Part shown: in pieces, positions 11,891 through 23,648 of the stretch
How positions within the stretch are numbered: position 1 is the stretch's first letter
How the letters are laid out: every line of letters begins with the position of its first letter
Source of the DNA: Molossus alvarezi
Taxonomy: Eukaryota; Chordata; Mammalia; Chiroptera; Molossidae
DNA: 64,000 nucleotides
Reading direction: 5' to 3'
Assembly (NCBI GenBank): GCA_037176705.1
Contig: CM073899.1
Location: forward strand, 8,060,001 to 8,124,000
The notes under the pieces: generated by a model
The model's input: only the letters and a program-made list of their open reading frames with translations
What the model was told of the DNA's origin: nothing
The model's database searches: none
Position numbers and translations under genes: made by a program

Positions 11891-12114
11891 CAGCAGCTCT
11901 CAACCTGTGGGTCATGACCTTTTTGGGGGTGGAACGACCCTTTCACAGGGGTCACCTAAGACCATCAGAAAACACACATTTCCAATGGCGACTCATAACA
12001 GTAGCAAAATTACAGTTGTAAAGTATCAACAAAAATAATTTTATGGTTGGAGGTCACCACAACACCAGTAACTGTATTAAAGGGTTATAGCATTAGGAAG
12101 GTTGAAAACCGCTG
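11891..12114. mobile_element. hAT-type MITE (URR1-like), complete
   Basis: The 224-bp unit has inverted ends cagcagctctcaacctg and, on the complement of the other end, cagcggttttcaacctt. Inside are the familiar 'gggtcatgacc' and 'accctttcacaggggtcacc' phrases. The flanks TTCTAGAC and TGCTAGAG form an 8-bp target duplication matching 6 of 8 and fitting the hAT preference nTCTAGAn. It has no coding capacity and would have needed a transposase in trans. Confidence 0.88.
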
Positions 12115-12140
12115 TGCTAGAGAAGGGAAAGTTTGGGCGA

Positions 12141-12144
<4 letters not shown>

Positions 12145-12184
<40 letters not shown>
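12145..12184. repeat. (CT)n microsatellite
   Basis: About 20 uninterrupted CT units just downstream of the hAT MITE. Confidence 0.95.
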
Positions 12185-12187
<3 letters not shown>

Positions 12188-12904
12188 TGCTCCTTGTCCT
12201 GGACTGCTTGAGGGGCTGCCATGCCCTGCATTCCCCATGTATTGTTCTATCTTTACTTCTTTAAAGATGGCTATTTCACCTTTCAAATAAATTACTTTAT
12301 TAACAGTAAGAATAACCAGACGCAGTAGATGGGAAACAGAAAATAGAGATGTTAGGGCAATTTCCTTCATTTTAACTAGGAGTAGATTTCTTCTCAAACA
12401 GGTTGTCTTTAAAAGGAATAAAATTTACTCTACAGTGAATGTGAAAAAAGTAAAACAAATAAATTTGGCTGTTACAAAGTGCCCAGTAGTCTTGGGGACA
12501 AAATAAACTTTCACCTGCCAAGAGGTTCAACTGATTTCCAAAGCTGAGCAAGGGTAATAGGCCAGCAAACTCCTTGGCGAACATTGACTTTGTAAGATTT
12601 TAAATGTATGTAAAGCAAACAGAATTATGGATTTTAAATTCTTCCAAAATACACACTGAGCAGTTCTGTGTTTATCTCTCTCAACAGGACAAGGAATTGA
12701 TTGCCCTTGACAGGATTTAAACCTCCGAGGATTGACTAGTTAATCTAATCTTCCTCTTCTACATGGGCAAATTCTGTTAAATTAAAAAAGGTTAACTTAC
12801 ACTTTAATGAAGAACAAGTTTTTAATTTATTTCACTTCAACACTCCCATGACTGTCCCTAAACCCTCATCTGTTAATTACAACAGGGACGACTGCAAGTC
12901 TCCA
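12185..12904. other. No gene recognised
   Basis: Unique-looking DNA. The minus-strand ORFs overlapping it include the (GA)n translation and have no domain. Confidence 0.5.
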
Positions 12905-13095
12905 GAATGAGACACAACTGGATTCAAATATCTGTTCTGCATCATACAATCTCGGACTGCTGAGATCTGAGAATTCACTTAACTTCTCTGTGCTTTAATT
13001 TTGTTATACTTTAGATTTAATAGCAAGAAAAACACAATGAATAATGCACCTGATACCTCCAAAATTTACATGGATATTATTATGCAATGAAAGTG
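12905..13095 (+). mobile_element. MIR SINE (old)
   Basis: MIR-like order: 'actggattcaaatatctg', then 'ttcacttaacttctctgtgctttaattttg'. The copy is diverged and has no clear ends. Confidence 0.55.
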
Positions 13096-13132
13096 CACAC
13101 ATTTTAAAGTTATCATGAAATTATCATAATGC

Positions 13133-13763
13133 TGTGGATGGAAAGGGGCCATGTGCTAACCTGACGAGCTCAGGGAGGTCTGCGTGGCAGCCTTGCAAAC
13201 TCAGAGACGTAAAGTATCCACAGAGGATGGCCTGAGATTAAAACTTTTTAACTAAAATCAGTTTATAGAGGGAGTCATGTCCTAGGTTGGCATCTTTGCA
13301 GAACAAAGGTCAACCTTTACCTTCACTGAGCCTGTCTCTTGTCTCTTTGCATCTACGATCTTTGGAATGTCAAAGTAATTTTCCTTTTTTCAGACCCTTC
13401 AAAGCACAGGCACCACTTTGCAGAGACCACAAATCTCCTCATTGTTCTTAAGTTAATTGTTGATTATTAAATATCCTGTACCCACTTCTGTAGAAGATGT
13501 ACCTGTCTATTGTACTTTTCATTCAATTCCAGAGGTTTCACCTCTTTGCTTTCTCTAGCCTCCCTAATTCATTATCAATAGATTTTATGTAACCCACTTA
13601 AGCCTTCTCTTTTAATTGCAACATATAAAATAAAGTGGAAACTGCCATTCTCCGGAGCATTATTTCAATCCACTGAGGTTTTGCTTCCCGGCATTTATTG
13701 ACAATTTGGCTCAAATAAACTCATAAAAATTATTCCCAGGTTTGGATGTTTCTTACATTGACA
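13133..13763 (+). mobile_element. Solo LTR of an endogenous retrovirus, family B
   Basis: 631 bp, TGTGGATGG...ACATTGACA. It shares sequence along almost its whole length with 50657-51300, including gagctcagggaggtctgcg, tatccacagaggatgg and aacccacttaagccttctc. AATAAA is at 13714-13719. The flanks ATGC (13129-13132) and ATAC (13764-13767) match at 3 of 4 bases, an eroded 4-bp duplication. The TATA box seen in the sister copy is degraded here. Confidence 0.75.
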
Positions 13764-13768
13764 ATACA

Positions 13769-13770
<2 letters not shown>

Positions 13771-13816
<46 letters not shown>
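13771..13816. repeat. (AT)n microsatellite
   Basis: 23 uninterrupted AT units immediately after the LTR flank. Confidence 0.97.
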
Positions 13817-13819
<3 letters not shown>

Positions 13820-14235
13820 GTATTTTTTTCTTTTTTAAATAAAAAGAGAAAAACATACTTATGGTTTAATTAAAATTAAGTTGTTTAAATATTCTATTAA
13901 TGAAAAGTTATTTTGTAAGCATACAAATATATGACTCAAGGAATAAAACAATTTCATAAACCTGTTTTCTTTAGTAGAATTAATTAAACTAGCAGTAAAT
14001 ATAGCCTTACTCCTCTGCCTGTCTCTTGGGGATCCTGAGCTATTTGCATTTATCTCTACTCTTCTAATGTAACTGCTGTGATGGAAATGAATCAATCAGA
14101 AGTAGGTCAGCAGATGTGAGAGTCCTCTCCCTCCCGCACTTTCTACTCTTTCTCCTTCTCTTCCTCCTCTTTCTTCTTTTGTTCATGATGGTGTTTGCTC
14201 AATTTACTTGAACAGCAGAAGTGAGTTAAAACAAC
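13817..14235. other. No gene recognised
   Basis: AT-rich DNA with a pyrimidine-rich run (14125-14180). Nothing else is recognised. Confidence 0.5.
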
Positions 14236-17200
14236 TTACAAAAAAAAAAAAAAACTCACATAGGCTGAAAGTGAAGGAATGAAAATAAATCTTTCAAGCA
14301 AACGGAAAGGTAATAAAAGCTGGGCTAGTAATATGCATATATGATAAAGTAGATTTCAAAATGAAGACCATAACGAGAGACAAAGAAGGCCACTACATAA
14401 TATTGAAAGGATCTAAACAACAGGAAGATATACCTTGGTAAACATATATGTACCCAAAATAGGGGAACCAACATATATAAAAATATTCTGGAAAATTCAA
14501 AGAAGAAATCAAAAGCAATATAATCATAGCAGGGGACTTCAATACCCCACTGACATTACTGAATAGATCATCTAGACAAAAAATTAACAAGAAAACAGAG
14601 ACTCTGAATGAAGCACCAGATCAAATGGATTTAATAGATATCTACAGAGAATTACACCCCCAAACTGCAGAATTCACATTCTCCTCGAAGTGCACATGGG
14701 ACATTCTCAAAAATTGACCACATGTTAGAGCACAAACAAAATCTCTACTAGTTCAAGAAGATTGAAATCATATTAAGCATCTTCTCATATCACAATGGCA
14801 TGAAAGTAGAAATCAATTGCAACAAGAACATGCAAAGACATAAGAACACATGGAGGCTAAATAGCATGTTATTAAACAATGAATGGGTTATCAAGGAGAT
14901 CAAGAAAGAAATTAAAAACTTCCTGGAAACCAATGAAAATGAACATACAACAACACAAAATCTATGGGATGCAGTGAAAGCAGTTCTGAGAGGGAAGTTC
15001 ATAGCACTACAGCCCTAACTCAAGAAGCAAAAAAAATTTCTAATAGACTATCTAACTTCACAACTTAAAGAACTAGAAAGCAAACAAAAAGAAAAACCCA
15101 GAGAAAGTAGAAGGAAGGAAATAGTAAAGATAAGAGCAGAAATAAATGACATGGAGATCAAGAAAACAATTCAAAGGTTCAATGAGGCAAAGATCTGGTT
15201 CTCTGAAAAGATAAACAAGATTGATGGACCTTTAGCTAGACTCACCAAGAAACAAAGAAAGAGAATCCAAATACACAAAATCAGAAATGAAAGAGGAGAA
15301 GTAACAACTGACACCACAGAAATACAAAGGATTGTTAACAAATATTATGAACAATTATACGGCAACAAATTTGACAATCTAAGCAAAATGGACAAATTTC
15401 AAGAAACACATAGTCTACCAAAACACACCTGGAAAGAGATAGAAAACTTCAACAGACCAATAACAACAGAATAAATTGAAGATGTAATCAAGACTCTCCC
15501 AGCAAACAAAAGCCCAGGCCCGGATGACTTCACGGGGGAATTTTACCGAACATTCAAAGAAGAATGAATACCCATTCTCCTCAAACTATTTCAAAAAATT
15601 CAAGAAGAAGGAAGACTTCCAAACTCGTTTTATGAAGCCAGCATAATTCTAATTCTAAAACCAGAAAAAGACAGTACAAAGAAAGAAGACTACAGGCCAA
15701 TATCCCTGATGAACATAGATGCCAAAATCCTGAACAAAATACTAGCAAATCAGATCCAGCAACACATCAAAAAAATTATTCATCATAACCAGGTGGGATT
15801 CATCCTAGGGATGCAAGGCTGGTACAATATTCACAAATAAATAAATGTGATACAACATATAAACAAAATGAAAGATAAAAATCATATTATCATATCAATA
15901 GATGCTGCAAAAGCATTTGACAAAATCTAGCATCCATTTCTGATAAAAAAAGCTCAGCAATGTGGGAATTGAGGGATCATATCTTGTATAATAAAGGCCA
16001 TATATAAAAGACCTACAGCAACATCATACTCAATGTGCAAAAACTAAAAGCATTTCTCTTAAGAACAGGAACAAGACAAGGATACCCACTTTTGCCACTT
16101 TTTAAACATAGTACTGGCAGTCTTAGCCACAGCAATCAAACATGAAGAAAAAATAAAAGGGATCCAAATTTGAAAGGAAGAAGTGAAACTGTCATTATTT
16201 GCAGATGACATGGTATTATACATAAAAAACCCCGAAGACTCCATCAAAAATCTACTAGACTTAATAAATGAATTTGGCAAAGTAGCAGGATACAAAATTA
16301 ACGTCAAGAAATCAATGGCATTCTTATACACCAATGATGAACTCACAAAAAGAGAAACTAAAAAAAAACAATCCCATTAACCATCACAGCAAAAATATTA
16401 AGATACCTAAAAATAAACTTAACCAAAGAAATAAAGGACCTATTCACAGAAAACTACAGGACATTAAAGAAGGAAATAGAGGAAGATATAAAAAAGTGGA
16501 AGCACATACTCTGTTCATGGATTGGAAGAACCAAAGTCATTAACATGCCCATACTACCCAAAGTAATCTATAGATTCAATGCAATACCCATCAAAATACC
16601 AACGATATACTTCACAGAACTAGAACAAATACTTCAAAAGTTTATATGGAACCAAAAAAGACACCAAATAGCCACAGCAATCTTAAAAAAGAAGAACAAA
16701 GTTGGAGGGATCACATTATCAGATTTCAAGTTATACTACAAAACCACTGTAATCAAAACAGACCTGTACTGGCACAAGAACATGCAGATAGATCAATGGA
16801 ACAGAATAGAGAACCCAGAAATGGACCCAAGACAATATACTCAATTAATATTTGACAAAGGTGGCAAGAGTATACAGTGGAGTCAAGACAGTCTCTTTAA
16901 TAAATGGTGTTGGGAAAATTGGACAGCTACATGCAAAAAAATAATACTAGACCATCAACTTACCCCATACATAAGAGTAAACTCAAAATGAATAAAAGAC
17001 TTAAATATGACTCATGAATCCATAAAAATCCTAGAAGTAAATGTAGGCAACAAAATTTCAGACGTCATATGCAGCTGAATTTTCACTGATACATCACCTA
17101 AGGAAATTGAAACAAAGGAGAAAATGAACACATGGGACTACATCAAACTAAAAAGCTTCTGCACAGCAAAAGAAACAACCACCAAAATGAAAAGGCAACC

Positions 17201-17970
17201 CACTCTATGGGAAAGCATAATTGCCAATGACACATTAGATAAGGGGTTAATTTCCAAAATATATAGAGTGTTCATACAGCTCAACAAAAGGAAGACAAAG
17301 AACCCAATTAAAAAATGGGCAGAGGAGCCGAATAGACACCTCTCCAAACAGGACATACAAATCGCCAAGAGACACATGAAGAAATTGAATTGCCATTTGA
17401 CCCAGTGATCCCACTTCTAGGAATATACCCTAAGAAGCCTGAAACATAAATCAGAAAGAATATATGTACCTCCATGTTCATAGCAGTACTATTTACAATT
17501 GCTTTGATCTGGAGACAGTCCAAATGTCCATCAGTAGACGAATGGATAAAAAAGCAGTGGTACATATACACAATGGAGTACTATGTAGCTGTAAGAAAGT
17601 TAGAACTCTTATCCTTTGAGATGACATGGAGGGACCTGGAAAGTGTTATCCTAAGGGAAACAAACCAAACAGAGAAAGACAAGTATTACATGATCTCACT
17701 TATTTGTGGAATATAATGAACATAACAGTCTGAAGAACAGGGTAGTCCCAGAGATGTGGAAGTAGGGTACAGACTGACAATGGCCAGAAAAGGGGGTTGG
17801 GGGGAGAGATAAAATACAGAACTTTTATGCACGTATGCATGACCAATAGACATGGACAACAATGCTGGGGACAGGGTGGGGATGGAGGGAGAGGATGGTA
17901 TCAATGGGGAAAAAAGGAGAAAACATCTATAATAAAAATAAATTAATTAATTAATTAAAAAATAAAATAA
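14236..17970 (+). mobile_element. Bat L1, 5'-truncated, with most of ORF2 and the 3'UTR
   Basis: It begins within the endonuclease region of ORF2 (gactgaaagtgaagg-type text near 14265) and runs through reverse transcriptase to a 3'UTR ending in AATAAAAATAAATTAATTAATT (about 17930-17970). The 3'UTR end resembles the tails of the HAL1 copies. About 230 bp near 17390 are missing relative to the antisense copy at 23650-25085: 'cacatgaagaa' joins directly to 'ttgaattgccatttgac'. Confidence 0.92.
14240..17716 (+). pseudogene. L1 ORF2 (endonuclease/reverse transcriptase), broken
   Basis: ORF2p would nick target DNA and reverse-transcribe L1 RNA. Readable blocks, in changing frames, are the endonuclease end (14800-15018), linker (15151-15474), reverse transcriptase with the catalytic FADD motif (about 16198-16212), the C-terminal block (16545-16991; 17124-17408) and the last block ending at 17716. 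In-frame stops (for example just after 15474) and frameshifts separate them. The family's usual ORF2 is about 1,270 residues; no open block here exceeds 148. It cannot make a working enzyme. Confidence 0.88.
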
Positions 17971-19093
17971 AAAAATCTATGAAACACAATAGAAGCAGTC
18001 TCAAGAGCAAATTTATAACAACTCAGGCCTACCTCAAAAAACAACAAAAATCTCAAATAAATCATCTAACTTTACACCAAAAAAACCTAGAAAAATAACA
18101 AAGACCAAAGTAAGTAAAAGAGTAAAAAGAGAGAGAGATGAGAATGGAAATAAGCAAAATAGCTCTAAATAACAATACAAAAGATAAATAAAATAAAGAG
18201 CTATCTCTTTAAAAAGATACACAAGATCGATAAAGCTTTAGCTAGATTCATGAAAATATAAACAAAAAAAGACCCCTCAAAATAAAAAAAAAAATACATA
18301 TAAGAGACAACTGACATTATATGCCACTAAATTGGGCAAACTAGAAGAAATGATAAATTCCTAGAAACATATAGTTTTCCCAAACTGAATCACGGAGAAA
18401 CAGAGAATATAAGAGACAAATTACTTCCAACAAAATAGAATTCGTAATAAAATAAAAATCCAACATACAAAAATCCTGGCCCAGATGGCTTCACAGGTGA
18501 TCTTTACCAAACATTTAAAGAAGAATTAATGTCTATCCTTTACAAACTATTTCAAAAAATTCTAAAGAAAGGAACTCCCCCATGCTGATTTTACAAGGCC
18601 ACCATTATACTGATTCCAAAAACAAATAAAGACACTACAAAAATAATTATAGTTCAGTGTCCTTGATTACCATAGATGCAACAATCCTCCATAATATATT
18701 AGTGAACCAAATTTGGCAATACATTAAGAATATCATATGCCATGATCAAGTGGAATTTATTTTTGGTATACAAGTTTGGGTCAATATCTGCAGATCAATA
18801 TACACGATATACCACATAAGTAAAAAGAAGAATTAAAAAAACATACAATCATATTAAAAGATTCAGAAAAAGCATTTGAGAAAATCCAGTCTTCATTTAT
18901 GACAAAAATTCTCAGCAATGTACAAACAGGGGAAATATAACATAATAAAGTTTGTATGTGACAAACCCACAGCTAAGATCACACTCAATGATGAATATAT
19001 TTTCTCAAGATTAGAAACAAGAGAGAGTTGTATCCTTCCACCACCTTTATTCGACACAGTGTTGGAAGTCCTAGCCATAGCATCAGGCAGAAG
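17971..19093 (+). mobile_element. Older L1 ORF2 fragment
   Basis: A second, more diverged ORF2 segment starting near 'gaagcagtctcaagagcaaattt' and running through 'atcctggcccagatggcttcacagg' and 'aaagcatttgagaaaatccag'. It corresponds to the reverse transcriptase half, with many stops. It ends abruptly against a GC-rich retrocopy. Confidence 0.85.
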
Positions 19094-19678
19094 GCCCACC
19101 CAGAGGGCAAGAAGAGGGCAACAGTGACAGTGGAGGCGGCGGCAGTGGTGGCAGCAGGCCACCTCTGGCCCCCAAGAGGACACAGCTGCTAAGGCAGGCA
19201 CACCCCAGGGAGAAGCACAAGATGAAGGCAACAAGGAGGGGCTGCAGACACAGTAAGGAAGAGCTGGGCACAGCCAGGACACAGATGCAGAGGACAGGCC
19301 AATGGCCACCAGCAGGAGAAGGGCATGTAGTGTATGTATCAGATCCTAAGCTGGGCTCGCACCCTTGGACGCCACCCAGTGTCCCAGAGGAGTGTTCGCA
19401 GCAGGCACCTCATCCCCCAGGCACCCCAGCCAGTGCCAGGTCCTCTGCAGGTGGTCGTTGGCCTCCCCTCCTCACGGACCCTCCCTGTTGGCACTGCCCA
19501 GGCCAGAGGACAAGCACAGAGTTTTCCCCACACTTTGCCCAGGGCACTCCCAGGCTTGAGGTTTTTCTATAGGTTTGGAGAGCGGTGGGGGGTAGCACAG
19601 GAAGGGGACCCTGACAATAAAGAGATGGATCAAAACAAAACAAAACAAAACAAAACAAAACAAAACAAAACAAAACAC
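19094..19678 (+). pseudogene. Unidentified retrocopy of an mRNA with (AAAAC)n tail
   Basis: GC-rich sequence, unlike the surrounding AT-rich L1 DNA, ends with AATAAA (19616-19621). About 10 bp later comes a tail of nine AAAAC units (19631-19677). Polyadenylation signal plus A-rich tail inside repeat DNA is the mark of a reverse-transcribed mRNA. ORFs of up to about 120 codons exist in several frames, but none has a domain I recognise, so this may be mostly 3'UTR. I found no target duplication, and I could not name the parent gene. Confidence 0.55.
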
Positions 19679-19894
19679 AGTGTGAAGGGGATCAGGGCAT
19701 GAGAGGAGTGGTATCACTCAGCCTAGATCCTGAAGAACGGGTTTTGCTTTCAACTTAGCCCCAAGATACATAAACTACAAAGTAAAATAATCTGACTATG
19801 GTCATTTTTCTTCACTAAGGGTATGATGAGCTATTTAACAAATATTGGATACCTGCAAAGTGACTGCTGCAATTCTGTTTAAATTATTACATTG

Positions 19895-20870
19895 TTTATT
19901 CTGGGTATTTTGCCTTTCCATATAAACATTATAATTGGTTTGACAAGATGCATAAAGAACTTGCTAGGACTTTAATTGGGAGTGCAATGAATCTCTAGAT
20001 CAAGTTGGGAATAACTGACATCTTAAAAATATTGACACTTCCTATTTATAAACTTGAAATGTCTTTCCACCTATTTAAATAATTATTGATTTATTTCATT
20101 TAATATTTTAGCTTTCCTAATAGAGATATTGGCTATATTTTGTTAGATTTATATTTAGCATTTTGGGGTGCTAATGAAAATTGTGTGTTATTATTTATTT
20201 ATTTTATTTATTGATTTTTAGAGAGAGAGGAAGGGAGAGGAGAGAGAGAGAGATAAAAACATTGATGAGAGAGAACATTGATCAGCTACCTCCTGCATGC
20301 CTTCCATTGGGGATTGGCCCACAACCTGGGCATGTGCCCTGACCAGGAATCAAACCGGTGACCTCTTAGTGCATGGGTTGATACTCAACCACTGAGCCAC
20401 AGGCCGGGAGATTGTGTGTATTTTTAACTTTCAAATAAATTGCAATTGTTTGTTACTGATATACATTAAATCTATTGATTTTTTTATAATAACTTTGTGT
20501 CCTGAAGCCTTGCTACAAATGCTTATTAATTCTGAGTGAATGTTGTTGTTTTTTAATCTTTGGCATTTTGTACTACACAATGATTTATGTGAACAGAGGG
20601 CTTTTTTCAGTCTTCCTTTACAACCAGTGTAATTGTTCTTGACTTTTATTGTTTTATTGAATCACCTAGGAATTATAATCCAATGTTGAATAGGAGTGTT
20701 AAGAGAAGACATTCTTAGTTTACTTCTGATTTTAGGAACAAATTAAGTTGTTGTGATTTTTTTCACCATTAAGTATGCTGTGAGATTTTTATAGATGCCC
20801 TAGTTTCCCTCTCTCTCTCTAGTTTGTTGAGGAATAAAAAAATAAAAAGTAAATAAAATATGATAAAGCA
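19895..20870 (-). mobile_element. Old L1 ORF2 fragment (antisense), split by Ves
   Basis: Complement of the ORF2 reverse transcriptase region: 'attctgggtattttgcctttcc', 'aatgaatctctagatcaagttggg', and then after the Ves 'gttactgatatacattaaatc'. Confidence 0.8.
20189..20410 (-). mobile_element. Ves SINE (antisense)
   Basis: T-rich start, GA-rich stretch, body and complement of the head (actgagccacaggccggg). The exact 9-bp duplication ATTGTGTGT is at 20180-20188 and 20411-20419. Confidence 0.9.
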
Positions 20871-20896
20871 GAGTAAGAGGGGGAAATCTAACAAAA

Positions 20897-20936
<40 letters not shown>

Positions 20937-21554
20937 CAGGAAGGTTTAAGAAGTAAAATTCAAACCCAGATGAAATGATTGAGGGCTATGTCAAGACGTG
21001 CAAAGAGACAACTTCAGGAAGAAACAAGTCAAAGTACAAAATTCTGCAAAAGTTGTAAAGTGAATTGGGCTTTGATTCTGTTTTCTTTGAAATGAAATCT
21101 CCTTTGGATTTCATGCCTCTTTTATATGTTGTTTGTTTTCTGAAGACATTGGTCAGGTCTAAAATCTAGACTTTATTTTCAGTCTAGACTTTATAAAGAA
21201 AAACGTTGCTATCTGGGTGTACTTACTTTACACCTGTCTCTGTGTCAGACAGAGAAGGCTGTGTTTTCTTGTAGTACAGGCAGGGCCTTAGTGTCCTTGT
21301 TAAACTCTGGAGATGAAGTGGGAGGATTGGATTTGCAGCCAACTCAGGAGGTCAAACAATAGAATGTTATCTTTGGTATGGACATCTCAAACATGCCCCC
21401 AAATAAGTAGAGCACCATCCTGCTTCTCTGATTTAACAAAAAACAAAACTAAGACATATGGGACTCTCCAGGATCAAATTTCAATTTCAAATACATTTTT
21501 GTGTATTCAAATTCAAAGATTAGAAATCCACCCCCTACCCCACCCCCGCTTTCT
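20871..21554. other. No gene; (TG)n microsatellite inside
   Basis: Unique-looking DNA containing (TG)n at 20901-20935 and a C-rich run near 21530-21548. The ORF at 21313-21618 has no domain. Confidence 0.6.
20901..20935. repeat. (TG)n microsatellite
   Basis: Seventeen uninterrupted TG units. Confidence 0.97.
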
Positions 21555-21893
21555 GAGGTGTGTTTCTTTTCGATGCTATAAAGAATTACCACAAATTTTG
21601 TGTCTTAAAAGAACATAAATTTATGATCTTCTATTGTTTTACAGTTCTGGAGGTCAGAAGTCTGAAATGAGTTTTACGGAACTAAAATCAGAGTATTGGC
21701 AGAGCTAAGTTTCTTCTTCAGGATGCGGGGAAAATATGTCCAGGTTCTGGGGACTATTTATGGTCACATCCCTCTAACTTATGCTCTTGTCATCACATCT
21801 GCGGTGCCTCTTCTGCCTTTGTCCTTCACCATAAGGACACAATTATATTGGGCCCATGTGGATATTCTAAAATTATCTTCCCATCCTACGCCT
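21555..21893 (-). mobile_element. MaLR LTR, MLT1 type (antisense)
   Basis: The characteristic complement runs 'gctataaagaattaccacaaattttgtgtcttaaaag', 'cagttctggaggtcagaagtctgaaat', 'ccataaggacacaattatattgggccc'. It is an old non-autonomous ERV3-class LTR. Confidence 0.8.
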
Positions 21894-22125
21894 GCCATAA
21901 GATGATATACATTTCAATGGTCCATTTACTGGCTGGCGAACATGCCCCCCCCCCGATTTCTTCTGCTCTCACACTCGTTGCTACTTCCTATCTTGGTACT
22001 ATTTCCTGACTACTTACACATAAATTTTGTTTTATATCTTTTCTTTCTTATTTGCTTTATTAGGTTTATTCTTTGTTACTCAGGTTTACTTTCCTCCTAG
22101 TTTTAAAATGGTGAAATAAATTAAA

Positions 22126-22300
22126 TTTCATTAATTTTTTCTTTTTATCGAATTTTTGGGGTGACGCTGGTTACAAAATTTTACAGGTCTCACGTGCACA
22201 GTTCCACAGGACCTCATCTGTACACTGTACTGTGTGTCCCACGCTAAGTCCAGTCCCTGCCCATCACCATTCCCCCATATCCTCCTCCACTTTTATATGT
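22126..22300 (-). mobile_element. L1 3'-end fragment (antisense)
   Basis: 'ggggtgacgctggttacaaaattttacaggt' and 'gtacactgtactgtgtgtcc' match the complement of the L1 3' end also seen at 57860-57960. Confidence 0.75.
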
Positions 22301-22680
22301 AATTTATTCCAATAAAACATTGAGAAAGGTGCTAAAATGTGTATATCATAAACCATCTTTAAAAGATAGCTTTATTTTAAATACCTCTAAATTATCTTGC
22401 ATACACCTGAAAATATTTCAAATACACTAGGTAAAAGTGTGATTAACCTGTTTTAGAGTGTAGTTTTGAAAATCATTAGCTAATACACACAAATTTAGTT
22501 CTTGTAATTTAATAGATACTTTAAATTAATGGATGGATTTTTGTATGACATTTACTCTTTACGCTTTAGAAATGAACAGATAACAAAGCATTCTTCCGTG
22601 GCACTTTGCTACAGTCTCCAACACATGACCGCTGCACAGACACATATGAACATTCTTCAGAAAAATTCATGGGTGATCTT
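22301..22680. other. No gene recognised
   Basis: AT-rich DNA. The ORFs that enter the TTTC microsatellite are artefacts. Confidence 0.5.
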
Positions 22681-22683
22681 TCA

Positions 22684-22742
<59 letters not shown>

Positions 22743-22795
22743 TATTTATTTATTTATTCATTCATTCATTCATTCATTCATTCATTCATTCATAA
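22684..22795. repeat. Compound microsatellite (TTTC)n-(TTTA)n-(TTCA)n
   Basis: Three tetranucleotide blocks in series. They grow from the A/T tail of the adjacent antisense Ves. Confidence 0.95.
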
Positions 22796-23018
22796 ATCCT
22801 CACCTGAGGATATTTTTCCATTTATCTTCAGATATTGTAGGAGGAAGAGAGAGAGAAACATCAACGTGAGAGGGACACATCAACGGGCTGCCTCCTCCAC
22901 GACCCTGACAGGGCTGGGGACAAACCACAACTGAGGCACATGCCCCTGACCTGAATCAAACACGCAACTCTTTCGTCTTCGGCCGACATTCTATCACTGA
23001 GCCAAACCGGCCAGGGCC
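22796..23018 (-). mobile_element. Ves SINE (antisense)
   Basis: Begins 'cctcacctgaggatattttt' and ends with the head complement 'ccaaaccggccagggcc'. Its tail side has expanded into the compound microsatellite. Confidence 0.9.
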
Positions 23019-23648
23019 ACTTTTACTGCCTATAGGATTCAATATCCCTAAATCAAGATAAAACAGGCCTGGCACAAACTGGCATATCTCTGAAAAATAT
23101 CCTGTAAGTCTATTAATTTAAACAACTTCCACTGATTAACAGAAACTATTTTTCAAGAGCTCTTTACTGCTTCATGTCTTTGCCATTGTGTCTCAAAATA
23201 ATTAAATTATAAATAATCAAAGGAAGACCTAATAATACATTTATAGCATTTTTATATATTATTATTTTGAGAATCTGAAAATATCTCACTCTATCATAAC
23301 ACTTTTCGAAGTGTGATGAATAGTGCAGATACCTTGTTTATCAATTAACACACTTTTTCCTCCATTTTATTGGTAGGAGAATATATATTTATTATTGAAA
23401 ACTATTTCCATTGGATTTACAGGAAAATTACCCTGTTTACACATTATTTCAGGGATAGATATATGATCCAAACATGGCCAATCAAATAACTCTGTAGTTC
23501 TGTAATTCTGGACTCAGTAATTAGTTTGACATTTATTCATAACCTAGGAAGGAAAATTGAAGAAAACAACTAGGGCTTCTGTGGGATAATAAAATAGATG
23601 TTATTGGAAGGCAATATAGCCTAAATGATCAATTGACCTGTTTGGTGG
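23019..23648. other. No gene recognised
   Basis: AT-rich DNA without recognised features. Confidence 0.5.

Noticed and set aside
22529..22869. ORFs with FLSFFLSFFLS and IHSFIHSF repeats
   Set aside because: They are translations of the TTTC/TTCA microsatellite next to a Ves SINE.
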